Positions 8,983-17,116 of a DNA stretch of 64,000 bases are shown piece by piece. Where the stretch lies: positions 144,577 through 208,576 of the forward strand of contig LFLA01000014.1 of assembly GCA_001542995.1 (NCBI GenBank), given 5' to 3'. How positions within the stretch are numbered: the stretch's first letter is position 1; each line of letters opens with the position of its first letter. The notes under the pieces were generated by a model that was given only the letters and a program-made list of their open reading frames with translations, searched no databases and was not told the origin of the DNA. The DNA is from Nitrospina sp. LS_NOB (GTDB lineage: Bacteria; Nitrospinota; Nitrospinia; Nitrospinales; VA-1). The translations under genes were made by a program, and so were the position numbers.

Positions 8983-9470
8983 AGCATACAATATAAAGGA
9001 ACTGCTTATTAGGTTCTGGCACTGCAAAAGGTGCCTGATCGGGTTCCGAGTCCGGTTTTCCCGGAAGAAAGATGAATTAAGAGTTGTTACAGATCTTCCA
9101 ACGGCGGGTTACTAGAAAAGCGAGTTCCATAGCAATGAATGAGACGCATCCCAAATTTGATTTTTTAAAAACAACCAGTGGGATGCGTGCCAGTCTCAAA
9201 CCCCTTCCCAAACCCCCAAATGTATTGAGCGCCAGCCGAATCCTCCGTTCAGTCTCGGTAGATGAATTCCATCCAATTGGCGTAGTATGGAACCTCTTTT
9301 TAACGCTGGGTTTAGCCCGGAAAAATAGTAACCCGCCTCCTTTCTTTAAAAGGACGCGCCCCGCCTTTTCGTGAGTTTGCAGGTATTGATAGTATTTGCC
9401 TCCATGTCAAGGACGGTTGATTGAAGGATCTATTCTAAGGTTTAAGATTTCACTCGGGAAAGGCGGGGCG
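8983..9470 (+). ncRNA. Candidate structured RNA or long dut leader (unidentified)
   Basis: The roughly 800 bases between the DUF4340 gene and dut contain no convincing protein gene but hold several inverted repeats. GGAAC/GTTCC (8998/9043) encloses GGCAC/GTGCC (9018/9031). GGAAGA/TCTTCC pair at 9063/9094. A perfect 10-bp stem ACGCATCCCA/TGGGATGCGT lies at 9144-9153/9179-9188. A 12-bp long-range stem CGCCCCGCCTTT/AAAGGCGGGGCG lies at 9357-9368/9459-9470. A strong-looking promoter precedes them. I tested it against what I remember of RNase P, tmRNA, SRP RNA and 6S RNA and saw no match. This is a structural inference only. Confidence 0.3.
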
Positions 9471-9558
9471 TTAACCCTCTTTCCCGTTTTTTTGCCTTCG
9501 GTTAATTTTAATCGCTTTCCTCCCCCCGCTTGTTTATAATCCTTTCCGAAAACCAATT

Positions 9559-10023
9559 ATGGAAACCATTGTGAACAAAACCGACCAAGTTCCCGTCCCC
9601 TGCAAGGGTGAACATCTTCCCCAATATGCGCACAAAGGCGATGCCGGTGCTGACTTGCAAGCTGTGGAAACCCGGATCATTGCTCCCCGAGGTCGGGAGC
9701 TGATTGCTACGGGACTCCGACTGGAACTCCCGGAAGGTTATGTAGGTTTAATCTGGCCGCGCAGCGGACCTGCGGTTAAGCTGGGGCTTGATTGCGGTGC
9801 CGGAGTGATTGACTCACATTATCGAGGCGAGATAAAAGTTCTTCTCTTCAACCATTCCGATGATGAAATCCGTATCCAGTCGGGAGACCGCATCGCCCAG
9901 TTGATCATCCAAAAAGTAGAAACGGTTAAGTTCATACTGAGCGACCATTTGAGTGAAACGGCCCGCAACACCGCAGGTTTTGGATCAACGGGAGATCTGC
10001 CTGTTGCGAATTCCGGTCAATAA
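9559..10023 (+). CDS. dut: Deoxyuridine 5'-triphosphate nucleotidohydrolase (dUTPase)
   Basis: It hydrolyses dUTP to dUMP and pyrophosphate, supplying thymidylate precursor and keeping uracil out of DNA. At 154 residues it has the normal trimeric dUTPase length. The motifs are in order: GDAGADLQA (motif 1), PRSGPAVK (motif 2, usually PRSGLA), GVIDSHYRGEI (motif 3), GDRIAQLI (motif 4) and NTAGFGSTG (motif 5, flap glycine motif). The substitution of Pro for Leu in motif 2 is slightly unusual. The remnant of a macro-domain gene overlaps its 3' end. Confidence 0.93.
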   Translation: METIVNKTDQVPVPCKGEHLPQYAHKGDAGADLQAVETRIIAPRGRELIATGLRLELPEGYVGLIWPRSGPAVKLGLDCGAGVIDSHYRGEIKVLLFNHSDDEIRIQSGDRIAQLIIQKVETVKFILSDHLSETARNTAGFGSTGDLPVANSGQ

Positions 10024-10627
10024 TTCCATCCTTCAGCTTGAACAGGGGGATATCACCGAAAGCTCTGCCGATGCCATTGTTAATGCCGCAATCAAAAGTC
10101 CACATACGGCACGCATGGAAGAAAAAGAACTAAAGTCTATAGCCTCTTTCCTGCTATCAGCGCCGGCATATTCGGGTTTCCGCTTGAACTTGCGGCAGAG
10201 ACCCTCCTCAAAACAGAGACCTTTGCGTAAGTCGAAAAAAACAGAAAAGCGAGATTCTTCACTGCGTTCAGAATGACAATGCAATCTTGTTTAGAATGAC
10301 AAGAAACGCCAGTTTGTCATCCTCGAGGAGCCGAAGGCGACGAAGGATCCCTCCCGGAATGACAGAAAAGCGAGATTCTTCACTGCGTTCAGAATGACAA
10401 GAAATGCCGGTTTGTCATTCTGAGGAACAACGTGACGAAGAATCTCGCCTTGCACTAACCTGGGGATTCTTCGATTTTTCGACTCATGCAAAGCTCTCCT
10501 CAAAACAGTCTGGCAATACCTTTCCCGGAAAACCGGAATTCAAACTGTGATATTTATCCTGTTCGACATAGAAACCTTCAACGTTTTCAAAGGCAGGCTG
10601 ACTTTTCTTGAAAAAGGGGAAATCTGA
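10004..10627 (+). pseudogene. Macro-domain (ADP-ribose hydrolase-like) gene, broken three ways
   Basis: A TTG start at 10004, preceded by GGAGAT inside dut, opens ILQLEQGDITESSADAIVNAA, the diagnostic N-terminus of macro-domain O-acetyl-ADP-ribose deacetylases. Three lesions follow. The glycine-rich ligand loop and core are deleted after NAA. A 2-bp insertion near 10150 shifts the frame just before FPAISAGIFGFPLELAAETL. A 281-bp family 1 repeat is inserted at 10217-10497. After the repeat the same gene resumes with a typical macro C-terminus (TVIFILFDIETFNVFKGRL) and stops at 10627. The gene is certainly dead. Confidence 0.8.
10217..10497. mobile_element. 281-bp copy of dispersed repeat family 1 inserted in the macro-domain gene
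   Basis: The left end is AGACCTTTGCGTAAGTCGAA. The right end TTCGACTCATGCAAAGCTCT is its inverse with a few mismatches. An 11-bp direct repeat CCTCAAAACAG flanks it (10206-10216 and 10498-10508), extended to 13 bp by microhomology. Removing the element and one repeat rejoins ETLLKT with VWQYLSRKTG of the macro domain. The interior is built from several modules, including those translating as HSERSEES and EEPKATKD on one strand. Confidence 0.8.
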
Positions 10628-10697
10628 TTAACCCCATGACCATAAAATCAGATATAATAAGGAATGTACGTCCAAACATTATTTTTGTGAGCATCGC

Positions 10698-11378
10698 ATG
10701 GGATTACTAGCTTGGATACAAAAACAATTTGGCATTCCAATGAATGAAGAAAACGAAAGCATCCGGGAATCTACGCCTGCAAAAGAAGGGCAGTTCAGGG
10801 TGCTTCGCATACAGCCAACTCCCAACCCGGACGCCTTTCAGTTTATTATAAACGGCAAGGTCATTGAGGCTGGGACGAAAACTTTCGACTCTCCCGATGA
10901 CGTCGGGGATGACCCGATGGCCAAAACCTTGTTTGATATTTTTGGAATACAAAGTATTTATATCAAAGAAAACTTTGTCACCGTTACTAAGTCCAATGCC
11001 GTGGGGTGGCACACGATCATGGAAAAAATCGGCACCGCAATAGAAGCTCATTTGCACTATTACGAAAAAGGCAATGACGCAAAAGGGGATCAGGACGTCC
11101 ATCCGGTATTGGAAGATTTCAACAAGGAAGAATTTTTCAATTACAGCGACGATCAAAAGGCCGAGGTGATCAACGCCCTGCTGGATATTGCCATTCGCCC
11201 TGCTCTGGCAAATGATGGTGGGGGCATCAATCTACTATCGGTGGAAGATAAGACTATTAAAGTTCACTATCAAGGAGCCTGCGGCAGTTGCCCCAGCTCA
11301 ACCACCGGAACCCTGCAATACATCGAACAATTCCTGAAAGAGGCCATTCACCCTGATGTTGAGGTTCAGGCAAACTGA
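10698..11378 (+). CDS. Nfu-type iron-sulfur cluster carrier (Nfu_N plus NifU C-terminal domain)
   Basis: A short N-terminal extension (residues 1-35) precedes an Nfu_N domain beginning IQPTPNPDAFQF (about 39-50), then a linker and a NifU-like C-terminal domain (about 155-226). That domain contains CGSCPSS, the CxxC pair that holds a transferable 4Fe-4S cluster. Such proteins deliver clusters to apo-enzymes in the cytoplasm, plausibly here to radical SAM and molybdenum enzymes. The upstream ribosome-binding site is weak. It is a single gene, separated by unrelated DNA on both sides. Confidence 0.88.
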   Translation: MGLLAWIQKQFGIPMNEENESIRESTPAKEGQFRVLRIQPTPNPDAFQFIINGKVIEAGTKTFDSPDDVGDDPMAKTLFDIFGIQSIYIKENFVTVTKSNAVGWHTIMEKIGTAIEAHLHYYEKGNDAKGDQDVHPVLEDFNKEEFFNYSDDQKAEVINALLDIAIRPALANDGGGINLLSVEDKTIKVHYQGACGSCPSSTTGTLQYIEQFLKEAIHPDVEVQAN

Positions 11379-11770
11379 CCGGCCTACCCGGCACTTCGGA
11401 TTCCTTCGCGGCTCACTCTTCGCCAGAGAAGCAACCGCTGTATCTTTCAACCGCAGACAATATTCTTTGAGCGCAATCTGATTGGTTCGATTCCCTCACG
11501 GCTTGCCAGATATATCAAGGGGTCGTATCTTCAGGGCACGGTCTCTTTTTCTTTGCGCAGGCCCTATGCGGACAAATTATTTAAAGCAGGTGAGAACTTG
11601 AAAACATCAAGGAAGTTACTCGCTCATCTTCATATTCATCCATTTTATCAAAGTCTCAATGCTCTTGCACTTTCCTCATTAAACTAGTAAAACCCACAAG
11701 GGCGTGAGCTAAGAATTGTTAAAATGGTGTTCAAGTTTTACTAATCTTGTCATAACCTCAGGAGGCAAAG
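11379..11770. other. Intergenic region without recognised gene
   Basis: About 390 bases between the Nfu gene and the outer-membrane protein gene. I see no coding frame, RNA gene or repeat family member. A strong ribosome-binding site (CAGGAGGCAAAG) for the next gene closes the interval. A T-loop-like string near 11490 does not fold into a tRNA. Confidence 0.5.
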
Positions 11771-12661
11771 ATGCGGAATAGAACAGGTCGGGGATGGGTA
11801 TGTCTGATGGTTGGGATGGCCTTCCTGCTTATTGCCGGTCAAGCATCGGCCAAGGATGGGTGGTACATGGCGATGGATCTGGGCGTGGCTGTCGGGCCGG
11901 GTCTGGACACTCGCGGCTCTGATAATGATTTTCCGACCACATGTGATCGATTTATCGATCCAGCTACGACTTGCAATGATCTTTCTAATGAGAAATGGAC
12001 GAACAAGTTTGACGGGAGCACCGGGGTCCTGGCGGGGTTGGCTGTGGGATATCGCTGGCAGAACTTCAGAATCGAGGGGGAATATTTCTATCGCAACGCA
12101 ACACACGATGACGCGAGCGAACCAAACTTCGGCGGGTTAAATCTAAAGACTTTAGAGGAAATTAGTGAATCCGAAGAGGTGATTGATGGCGTGTTATCGC
12201 ACAACTTCTTCACCAACCTGTACTACGATTTTACTTCGGACTCAAAGTGGACACCGTATCTGGGGGTTGGTGTGGGCTTTGCGCAGGTCTCGCTTGATTA
12301 CTTTAGCCGCTTTACACGGTCAAGTGACCCTGATGATATTAGTACCTTCCCCTCCGGAGACTCACGGAATACGCTCTTGGCCGGCACGACCACCATCGGC
12401 AGAAGTAAGCTCTCGGATACGTTGCTCGGCTATCAGGCGATTGCCGGCGTGGATTATCGGATCAGTGAACCGGTTACCATCGGCCTCAAGTTCCGATGGG
12501 TGGATTTTGGAGAATTCAAGGATGACGATGAGTGGAGGCAGCTTCGCAGTCACGACGCCACTAACTCTCCCGCTCCTGGCAGTGCTCGTGTGCGATACCA
12601 GGTCGCGACGGACGACATCGAATTCTGGGGTTTGAGCCTCAACATGAAGTATCATTTCTAA
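11771..12661 (+). CDS. Outer-membrane beta-barrel protein
   Basis: A 296-residue protein with a signal peptide of about 27 residues (hydrophobic LMVGMAFLLIAGQ, cleavage after QASA). Alternating hydrophobic/polar strands follow, with repeated YLGVGVGFA and GYQAIAGVDYRI blocks and a final ...MKYHF. A C-terminal phenylalanine is the usual signal for outer-membrane insertion by the Bam complex. It resembles OmpA-like or opacity-type porin-fold proteins of 8 strands; the exact family is uncertain. It appears to be monocistronic, with a good GGAGG ribosome-binding site. Confidence 0.8.
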   Translation: MRNRTGRGWVCLMVGMAFLLIAGQASAKDGWYMAMDLGVAVGPGLDTRGSDNDFPTTCDRFIDPATTCNDLSNEKWTNKFDGSTGVLAGLAVGYRWQNFRIEGEYFYRNATHDDASEPNFGGLNLKTLEEISESEEVIDGVLSHNFFTNLYYDFTSDSKWTPYLGVGVGFAQVSLDYFSRFTRSSDPDDISTFPSGDSRNTLLAGTTTIGRSKLSDTLLGYQAIAGVDYRISEPVTIGLKFRWVDFGEFKDDDEWRQLRSHDATNSPAPGSARVRYQVATDDIEFWGLSLNMKYHF

Positions 12662-12714
12662 GTCGGGTGGACCTCTGCGGCCCCCCCCTGCTATTTAAAA
12701 AGTATTTGATGCCG

Positions 12715-13538
12715 TTATCTTTGCATCTCTTTTAAATACCGTGAGTATTCATAGGGTGTATGGTTTGGGATCCACTGAACCCTCCGGGCACTCAAAAAAC
12801 TTAGAGCATTGTTTCCCAGATGGTAGATTTTATAAAACCGGTCTTGAGGGTGGAGGGGTTCTTCAAAAGGGTAAAGGGGATAATAATGACCCAAATACCA
12901 CACCTCGTCTTGCCCGGTTGATAGTTCCTTTAGCTTCGAAGCAATCCGGGAAGGAATTAAATTGCTGTAAAAACCACTCTTTAAAAATTGAATCTCCCCA
13001 ACAGGTTCATAACAGGCCAGACAAGAAGTATGAAGTTTTTTCGGCAGGGATTTTTGCGGTAGCAGAAATAGGATCGCATTGCCAGCACCAGCATCAGGGA
13101 ACAGGGCAGATCCACCATCGGTTCAAAAGAATAAACCAGAAAACCAGGCTGGATCATCAGCAGCAAAGCCCCAAGGGCCGCCAACTCCCGATGCAATAAA
13201 GATTTCAGAAGCAGATAACTTGAGCCAATAAATACAAAAGAAATTATCAGGGCAATAAAATGCGCCGTTTTGATAACCGCCTGAGGAGAGACTCCCAAAT
13301 ATTGCAAAGCAGCTACGGGAGTTAACAAAAACGGGTATAAAGGAGGATGGGTATTTAATTCCGGCTCTTCATAATGGGAGAGGCCAGCATTATAATTGGC
13401 CATCCCCAGATAGGAATAACTATCGTAATTGCTGATTTCTAATTTCATGATGAAAGCCACCATGAACAGGAAAAGTCCCGCAAAAGCCAGCTTGAATAAA
13501 ATCGAAACGGGTTTATCCTTCCAACGACTCAATTCCAT
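12715..13538 (-). pseudogene. Degenerate membrane glycosyltransferase (GT39/PMT-like)
   Basis: The N-terminal 175 residues (13538 downwards) show a first membrane helix (about 12-28), then SNYDSYSYLGMANYNAG and THPPLYPFLL, typical of dolichyl-phosphate-mannose-type glycosyltransferases that read a lipid-linked sugar. Further helices follow. Around 13030 the frame shifts, and a second frame continues through GEIQFLKSG, LKELSTGQDEVWYLGHYYP to a stop at 12715. The middle of the protein, several hundred residues in the family, is missing. No substrate can be assigned. Confidence 0.6.
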
Positions 13539-13770
13539 ATGGCAGCTACCCCATGCACTTATTTATAAATTCAACTTTCCCGCCAAAAAAATTTCCTTTA
13601 TATTTTTATCATCAATTTCAACAAGGAGGGGAAGTAAAGAGGGGGTTCAAGCTTGTTTAAAACCTATAAGCTGGCAGGAAACCGTCAGGTTTCTATTTTA
13701 AAATCATGGACAGTCTGACTGAGGTGATCTTGGCTTGCAGGCCGCACGAGTGAATCAATTGACTTTTAGA

Positions 13771-14919
13771 TCAATCACCCCCATCTGCTGAATAAAGGTT
13801 TTTATGTTCGTTGATGGCATAGCGGTCCGTCATGCAGGAGACATAGTCGCAAATCCGGCGTTCCAGGGAACCCCATTGCGAATTTTTCTGGGCCGGTTCA
13901 GGGAGAAGCCCGGGCATTTTTGTATAGGCCTCAAAGATCCTCTCCAGCGTCAACTCGGCTTTAAACTCCATGCGTAAAACTTTGCGATGGGAATACATAT
14001 TTTTATGGAGGAATTGTTTTAACTCCTTATTTTTTTCAGCGACCTCTTCTCCAAACGCTGCAATACGAATGGGCGCATGACGCACATCATCCACCTTGCC
14101 GATCTGGTACTGCTCAAGGTTCTTCGACGTAGCCTGGCGAAAGTCGCTGACGAGATCGTTGATAATGCTTCGAACCACCTGATATTTTTTCAGCCTGAAG
14201 TCCAGCCCCGTATATTTCTCGTCGAACCTTTCTTCATTCTCTTGCCAGAGTGCCACTTTCCTTAGTTGATCAAGATCAAATAACTGGGAAGTGATCCCGT
14301 CATCCAGATCGTGAGCATTGTAGGCAATGCCATCGGCAAAGTCGGCAACCTGGGCTTCCAGGGAAGGAAAGCGCACCGCTTCATCAGAGGTGATCGGATT
14401 TTCTTCATCTCGAGCATGTTTGCTGATCCCCTCCATAACCTCCCAGGTCAGGTTGAGTCCATCGAACTCTGGATAACGTTTTTCAAGCAGTTTTACAATT
14501 CTCAAGCTCTGTTTGTTATGTTCAAAACCGCCATGCCCTTTCATCAACCGGTTCAATACATTTTGCCCTGTGTGTCCAAAAGGAGGATGGCCCAAGTCGT
14601 GAGACAGGGCAACCGCTTCCGCAAGGTCTTCATTAAGTTGCAAGGATTTACAAATGGAGCGCGCGATTTGCGCAACTTCAAGGGAATGGGTAAGCCGGGT
14701 CCGGTAATAGTCGCCTTCGTGGTAGACAAAAACCTGGGTTTTATATTCCAGCCTTCTGAATGCAGAGGTGTGGATGATGCGATCGCGGTCCCTTTGAAAT
14801 CGGGTGCGGTAGAGGTGCTCCTCTTCCTGATGCTGACGTCCTTTACTTTCCCCGCTTTTCATTGCGTAGGGAGCCAGGGAACTGGTTTCAATTTTTTCCA
14901 GATCTTGCCGCTTGATCAA
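13771..14919 (-). CDS. dgt: Deoxyguanosinetriphosphate triphosphohydrolase-like HD protein
   Basis: This enzyme hydrolyses dNTPs (classically dGTP) to the nucleoside and triphosphate. The 382-residue protein starts with TTG at 14919. The conserved N-terminal block FQRDRDRIIHTSAFRRLEYK (about 40-59) is followed by the HD metal site: H in RLTHSLEVAQIAR and HD in SHDLGHPPFGHTG, with a distal D in ADFADGIAYNAHDLDDG. The length and motif order match dGTPase type 2. It stands alone on the minus strand, with the second repeat family downstream of the neighbouring TPR gene. Confidence 0.9.
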   Translation of the reverse strand: MIKRQDLEKIETSSLAPYAMKSGESKGRQHQEEEHLYRTRFQRDRDRIIHTSAFRRLEYKTQVFVYHEGDYYRTRLTHSLEVAQIARSICKSLQLNEDLAEAVALSHDLGHPPFGHTGQNVLNRLMKGHGGFEHNKQSLRIVKLLEKRYPEFDGLNLTWEVMEGISKHARDEENPITSDEAVRFPSLEAQVADFADGIAYNAHDLDDGITSQLFDLDQLRKVALWQENEERFDEKYTGLDFRLKKYQVVRSIINDLVSDFRQATSKNLEQYQIGKVDDVRHAPIRIAAFGEEVAEKNKELKQFLHKNMYSHRKVLRMEFKAELTLERIFEAYTKMPGLLPEPAQKNSQWGSLERRICDYVSCMTDRYAINEHKNLYSADGGD

Positions 14920-14937
14920 TATGTGACCTGAGTTCTA

Positions 14938-15085
14938 GCGGAGTACATCCGCAGGCCAGCGTGACGCTGGACAAAATGAAAATAGCTATCCGTGAGCAAA
15001 AGTGATCTCGGCGCAACGAGCCATTGCTCATTACCTCCCTCGCATGAAATTCTTCTTTAGCTTTCATGCCCCGCAGGGGTATTAC
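14938..15085. repeat. Dispersed repeat family 2, copy a
   Basis: Palindrome-rich gene-end repeat. On the minus strand it carries the core GCAATGGCTCGTT...CCGAGATCAC shared with copies at 18.3, 32.3, 37.2, 43.1 and 45.4 kb. It lies between the TPR gene and dgt. Confidence 0.5.
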
Positions 15086-15738
15086 AGGGTCAAATCATCG
15101 GCAAGCTGATCCCAATCCGTTTCTTCGATTTCTTCTTGAGTGATGGGGCCCAAAACCTGGAACCTCTCCATTTCGTCGGGACTCAGGGCAAGTTCCTGGA
15201 AAGTAATTTCATCCCCCACCTTAAAACCGGCTTCAATCATGGCAAGCCTTTCCTGAACTTCTTGACCCATATCAACTTTTGCATCTCTGGAACCGCCATC
15301 TTGTTGGAGCTGCAATGCCTCAAACACCGGATCAAAGTTTTGAATGATGGTATCTTCCACCTCTCCAAACTCGCTGTTGACCGACCTGAAATATTCCCGA
15401 TAGAGGTCATAATGAATAAATCGGTACTGGCTGATCTTGTTCGCTTCCAGATAGTCTTCGGATGCCAGACGGTACTGGCCCTCCTTGATATAAATCCTGC
15501 CCCGGAAAACCCGGGCAAGGAAATGCTTGGGGTTTAAACTCAATACCATATTCAGGTTCAGCAAAGCTATGGCCCGTTTTTTTTCATTCATGCTGGAAAG
15601 CGCCTGCTTGAAATGCTGACGCACCTCCGGATCCTTATTTTCCAGCAAACGGAGCATGGGCTCAAACACGGGAAAGATGAATTCCCCGAGCTTGAATTGG
15701 GTAAGACTAATCAAATGGCTGATTTTTTTAAACTTCAC
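15082..15738 (-). CDS. TPR-like protein of unknown function
   Basis: A 218-residue cytoplasmic protein with a GTG start. Residues 35-120 contain two or three helix pairs with tetratricopeptide character (for example ALLNLNMVLSLNPKHFLARV and YRLASEDYLEANKISQ). TPRs usually mediate protein contacts. The C-terminal 60 residues are acidic (IEETDWDQLADDLTL). There is no signal peptide or catalytic motif. No specific family is recognised. Confidence 0.65.
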   Translation of the reverse strand: MKFKKISHLISLTQFKLGEFIFPVFEPMLRLLENKDPEVRQHFKQALSSMNEKKRAIALLNLNMVLSLNPKHFLARVFRGRIYIKEGQYRLASEDYLEANKISQYRFIHYDLYREYFRSVNSEFGEVEDTIIQNFDPVFEALQLQQDGGSRDAKVDMGQEVQERLAMIEAGFKVGDEITFQELALSPDEMERFQVLGPITQEEIEETDWDQLADDLTL

Positions 15739-16058
15739 AAAAACCCCATACGTTGCAAAACCCTTGGGAACGTAAAAACCCCTTGGTTGTTCTAAGCCTA
15801 TCTTCTAATGGATGGCTGATTTTAACCAAAATCGCGGCAAGCGTCAACCTTCAAGAAAAACCACGCAAAGCCACCAACATAATCACATAATAAACAATGA
15901 CTTCAAGATCCAACTGGAGGTTTTTGGCTTTCCTGATGTTTCCCGAAACTCTCCTAAAAAGTAAAAAATGCGCTTTTACCCCGCACCAGTCTATCCGGCG
16001 AAATCCCCCGGGAAAAATGAAAAATCTTCGCCTGAAAACTTATAATCATTTATTTTTC
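15739..16058. other. Divergent intergenic region
   Basis: About 320 bases separate two divergent genes. No gene or RNA is recognised. A promoter candidate for the plus-strand gene lies at its right edge (next entry). Confidence 0.4.
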
Positions 16059-16086
16059 TTGACGTAGAGGTTTTTTGATATATTTT
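16059..16086 (+). promoter_or_regulatory. Promoter candidate producing a leaderless zinc-ribbon mRNA
   Basis: TTGACG (16059-16064), a 16-bp spacer and TATTTT (16081-16086) form a good sigma70-type promoter. The predicted transcription start would fall at or within a few bases of the ATG at 16093, and there is no Shine-Dalgarno sequence, suggesting leaderless translation. Confidence 0.4.
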
Positions 16087-16092
16087 TCTAGT

Positions 16093-16776
16093 ATGCAATG
16101 TCCTGATTGTGGTTACATCTCATTTAAGCAGGCAAAGGATTGCAGTAGTTGTGGCTTTGATTTCAAAAAAGCCGCCACTTCAACAGCGTCCCTTTTCCGC
16201 AATGATTCCTTTACAGTTTTTGCCGTTCCCGCAAAAGAACAGGAATCATCGGGTGCGCCCACTGCCCAAGCCGTGGAAGGTGTCGCCGTTGTGGAACCTC
16301 CCGAAGGTTCCCAAGAAACCCCGGAACCAGAGTCTGGAAAATTTCTTTTGAATTTACCGGATCCCGAAGAGGGTAGTTCTGATTCCCCAATAGAAGTTGC
16401 GCTGGATGAAGAACCTGTTTTAGAAATTACCCCGACCCCTGAAGAAGACACATGCACATTGAAAATCAATGGTTTAAATGATGCGCCCTCCAGCGAGGAC
16501 AAAGTCGATGTGGAAGCGGAACCCGTGGCTCCGGTATTGGATCTTGGAGACGGCGAAATATCATTGGATCTGGACGAAGACCTTGAGCCGACAAGTCCCG
16601 CCGAGGAACCTGCTCCACCATCGGCCCAGAATGATGAGTTAGAGATAAAGCTGGAAATTGATGATTCAGAAGGACCGCTCACTACAAAAAGTGATGAAAC
16701 CCCGGAGATTGAAATCGAAGACCTGGGGCTTGAACTGGAAGGTTCGGACTCCCCACCTGATCCAGAAAAACCCTGA
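16093..16776 (+). CDS. Zinc-ribbon protein with long acidic disordered tail
   Basis: The protein begins with a zinc ribbon, CPDCG then CSSCG (two CxxC pairs about 13 residues apart, in the first 30 residues). It continues as 190 residues of low-complexity sequence rich in Asp, Glu, Pro and Ser with short repeats such as LEIDDSE and IEIEDLGLELEG. The ATG at 16093 is preferred over an in-frame TTG at 16075, because the latter would lie between the promoter elements. No enzymatic domain is visible. It may be an adaptor or regulator, but I cannot name a function. Confidence 0.65.
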   Translation: MQCPDCGYISFKQAKDCSSCGFDFKKAATSTASLFRNDSFTVFAVPAKEQESSGAPTAQAVEGVAVVEPPEGSQETPEPESGKFLLNLPDPEEGSSDSPIEVALDEEPVLEITPTPEEDTCTLKINGLNDAPSSEDKVDVEAEPVAPVLDLGDGEISLDLDEDLEPTSPAEEPAPPSAQNDELEIKLEIDDSEGPLTTKSDETPEIEIEDLGLELEGSDSPPDPEKP

Positions 16777-17116
16777 CCCACAACCCCCTCCTGAACAGAA
16801 AAATTGGATTTTAGGACGAAATTCCTTTATAAAAGAACATTCATGGCTAAGTATCAACCCCTGATGGGTAAGGTCTCCAGTTTAGTTTTTTTCTTCTAAA
16901 TTCCAGGAACCGCGCACCCCACAGCCTACTTTTTCTCCCGGACTCTGATATTCAAGAGAACCGCAATCAATCATAAATTTGGCTGATGGGGGGTTTGAAT
17001 GGGAAAAATTAAAAAGATGGGCAACGATTTTTTTAGTCACAAGAAAATATGTTTTGGGGCCAGAAAAAATGACTCCTGTAAATTTTATTGACAACCCAAA
17101 TCAGGAAAAAAACAGA
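16777..17116. other. Intergenic region without recognised gene
   Basis: About 340 bases between the zinc-ribbon gene and the aminotransferase gene. The reading frame of the latter is open back to 16979 but the family N-terminus begins at 17117. Nothing else is recognised. Confidence 0.4.

Noticed and set aside
11480..11520. tRNA 3' end around GGTTCGATTCCC
   Set aside because: The T-arm does not pair and no acceptor, D or anticodon stem fits upstream.
12741..13199. Plus-strand 152-codon frame
   Set aside because: It lies opposite the degenerate glycosyltransferase and has no protein features.
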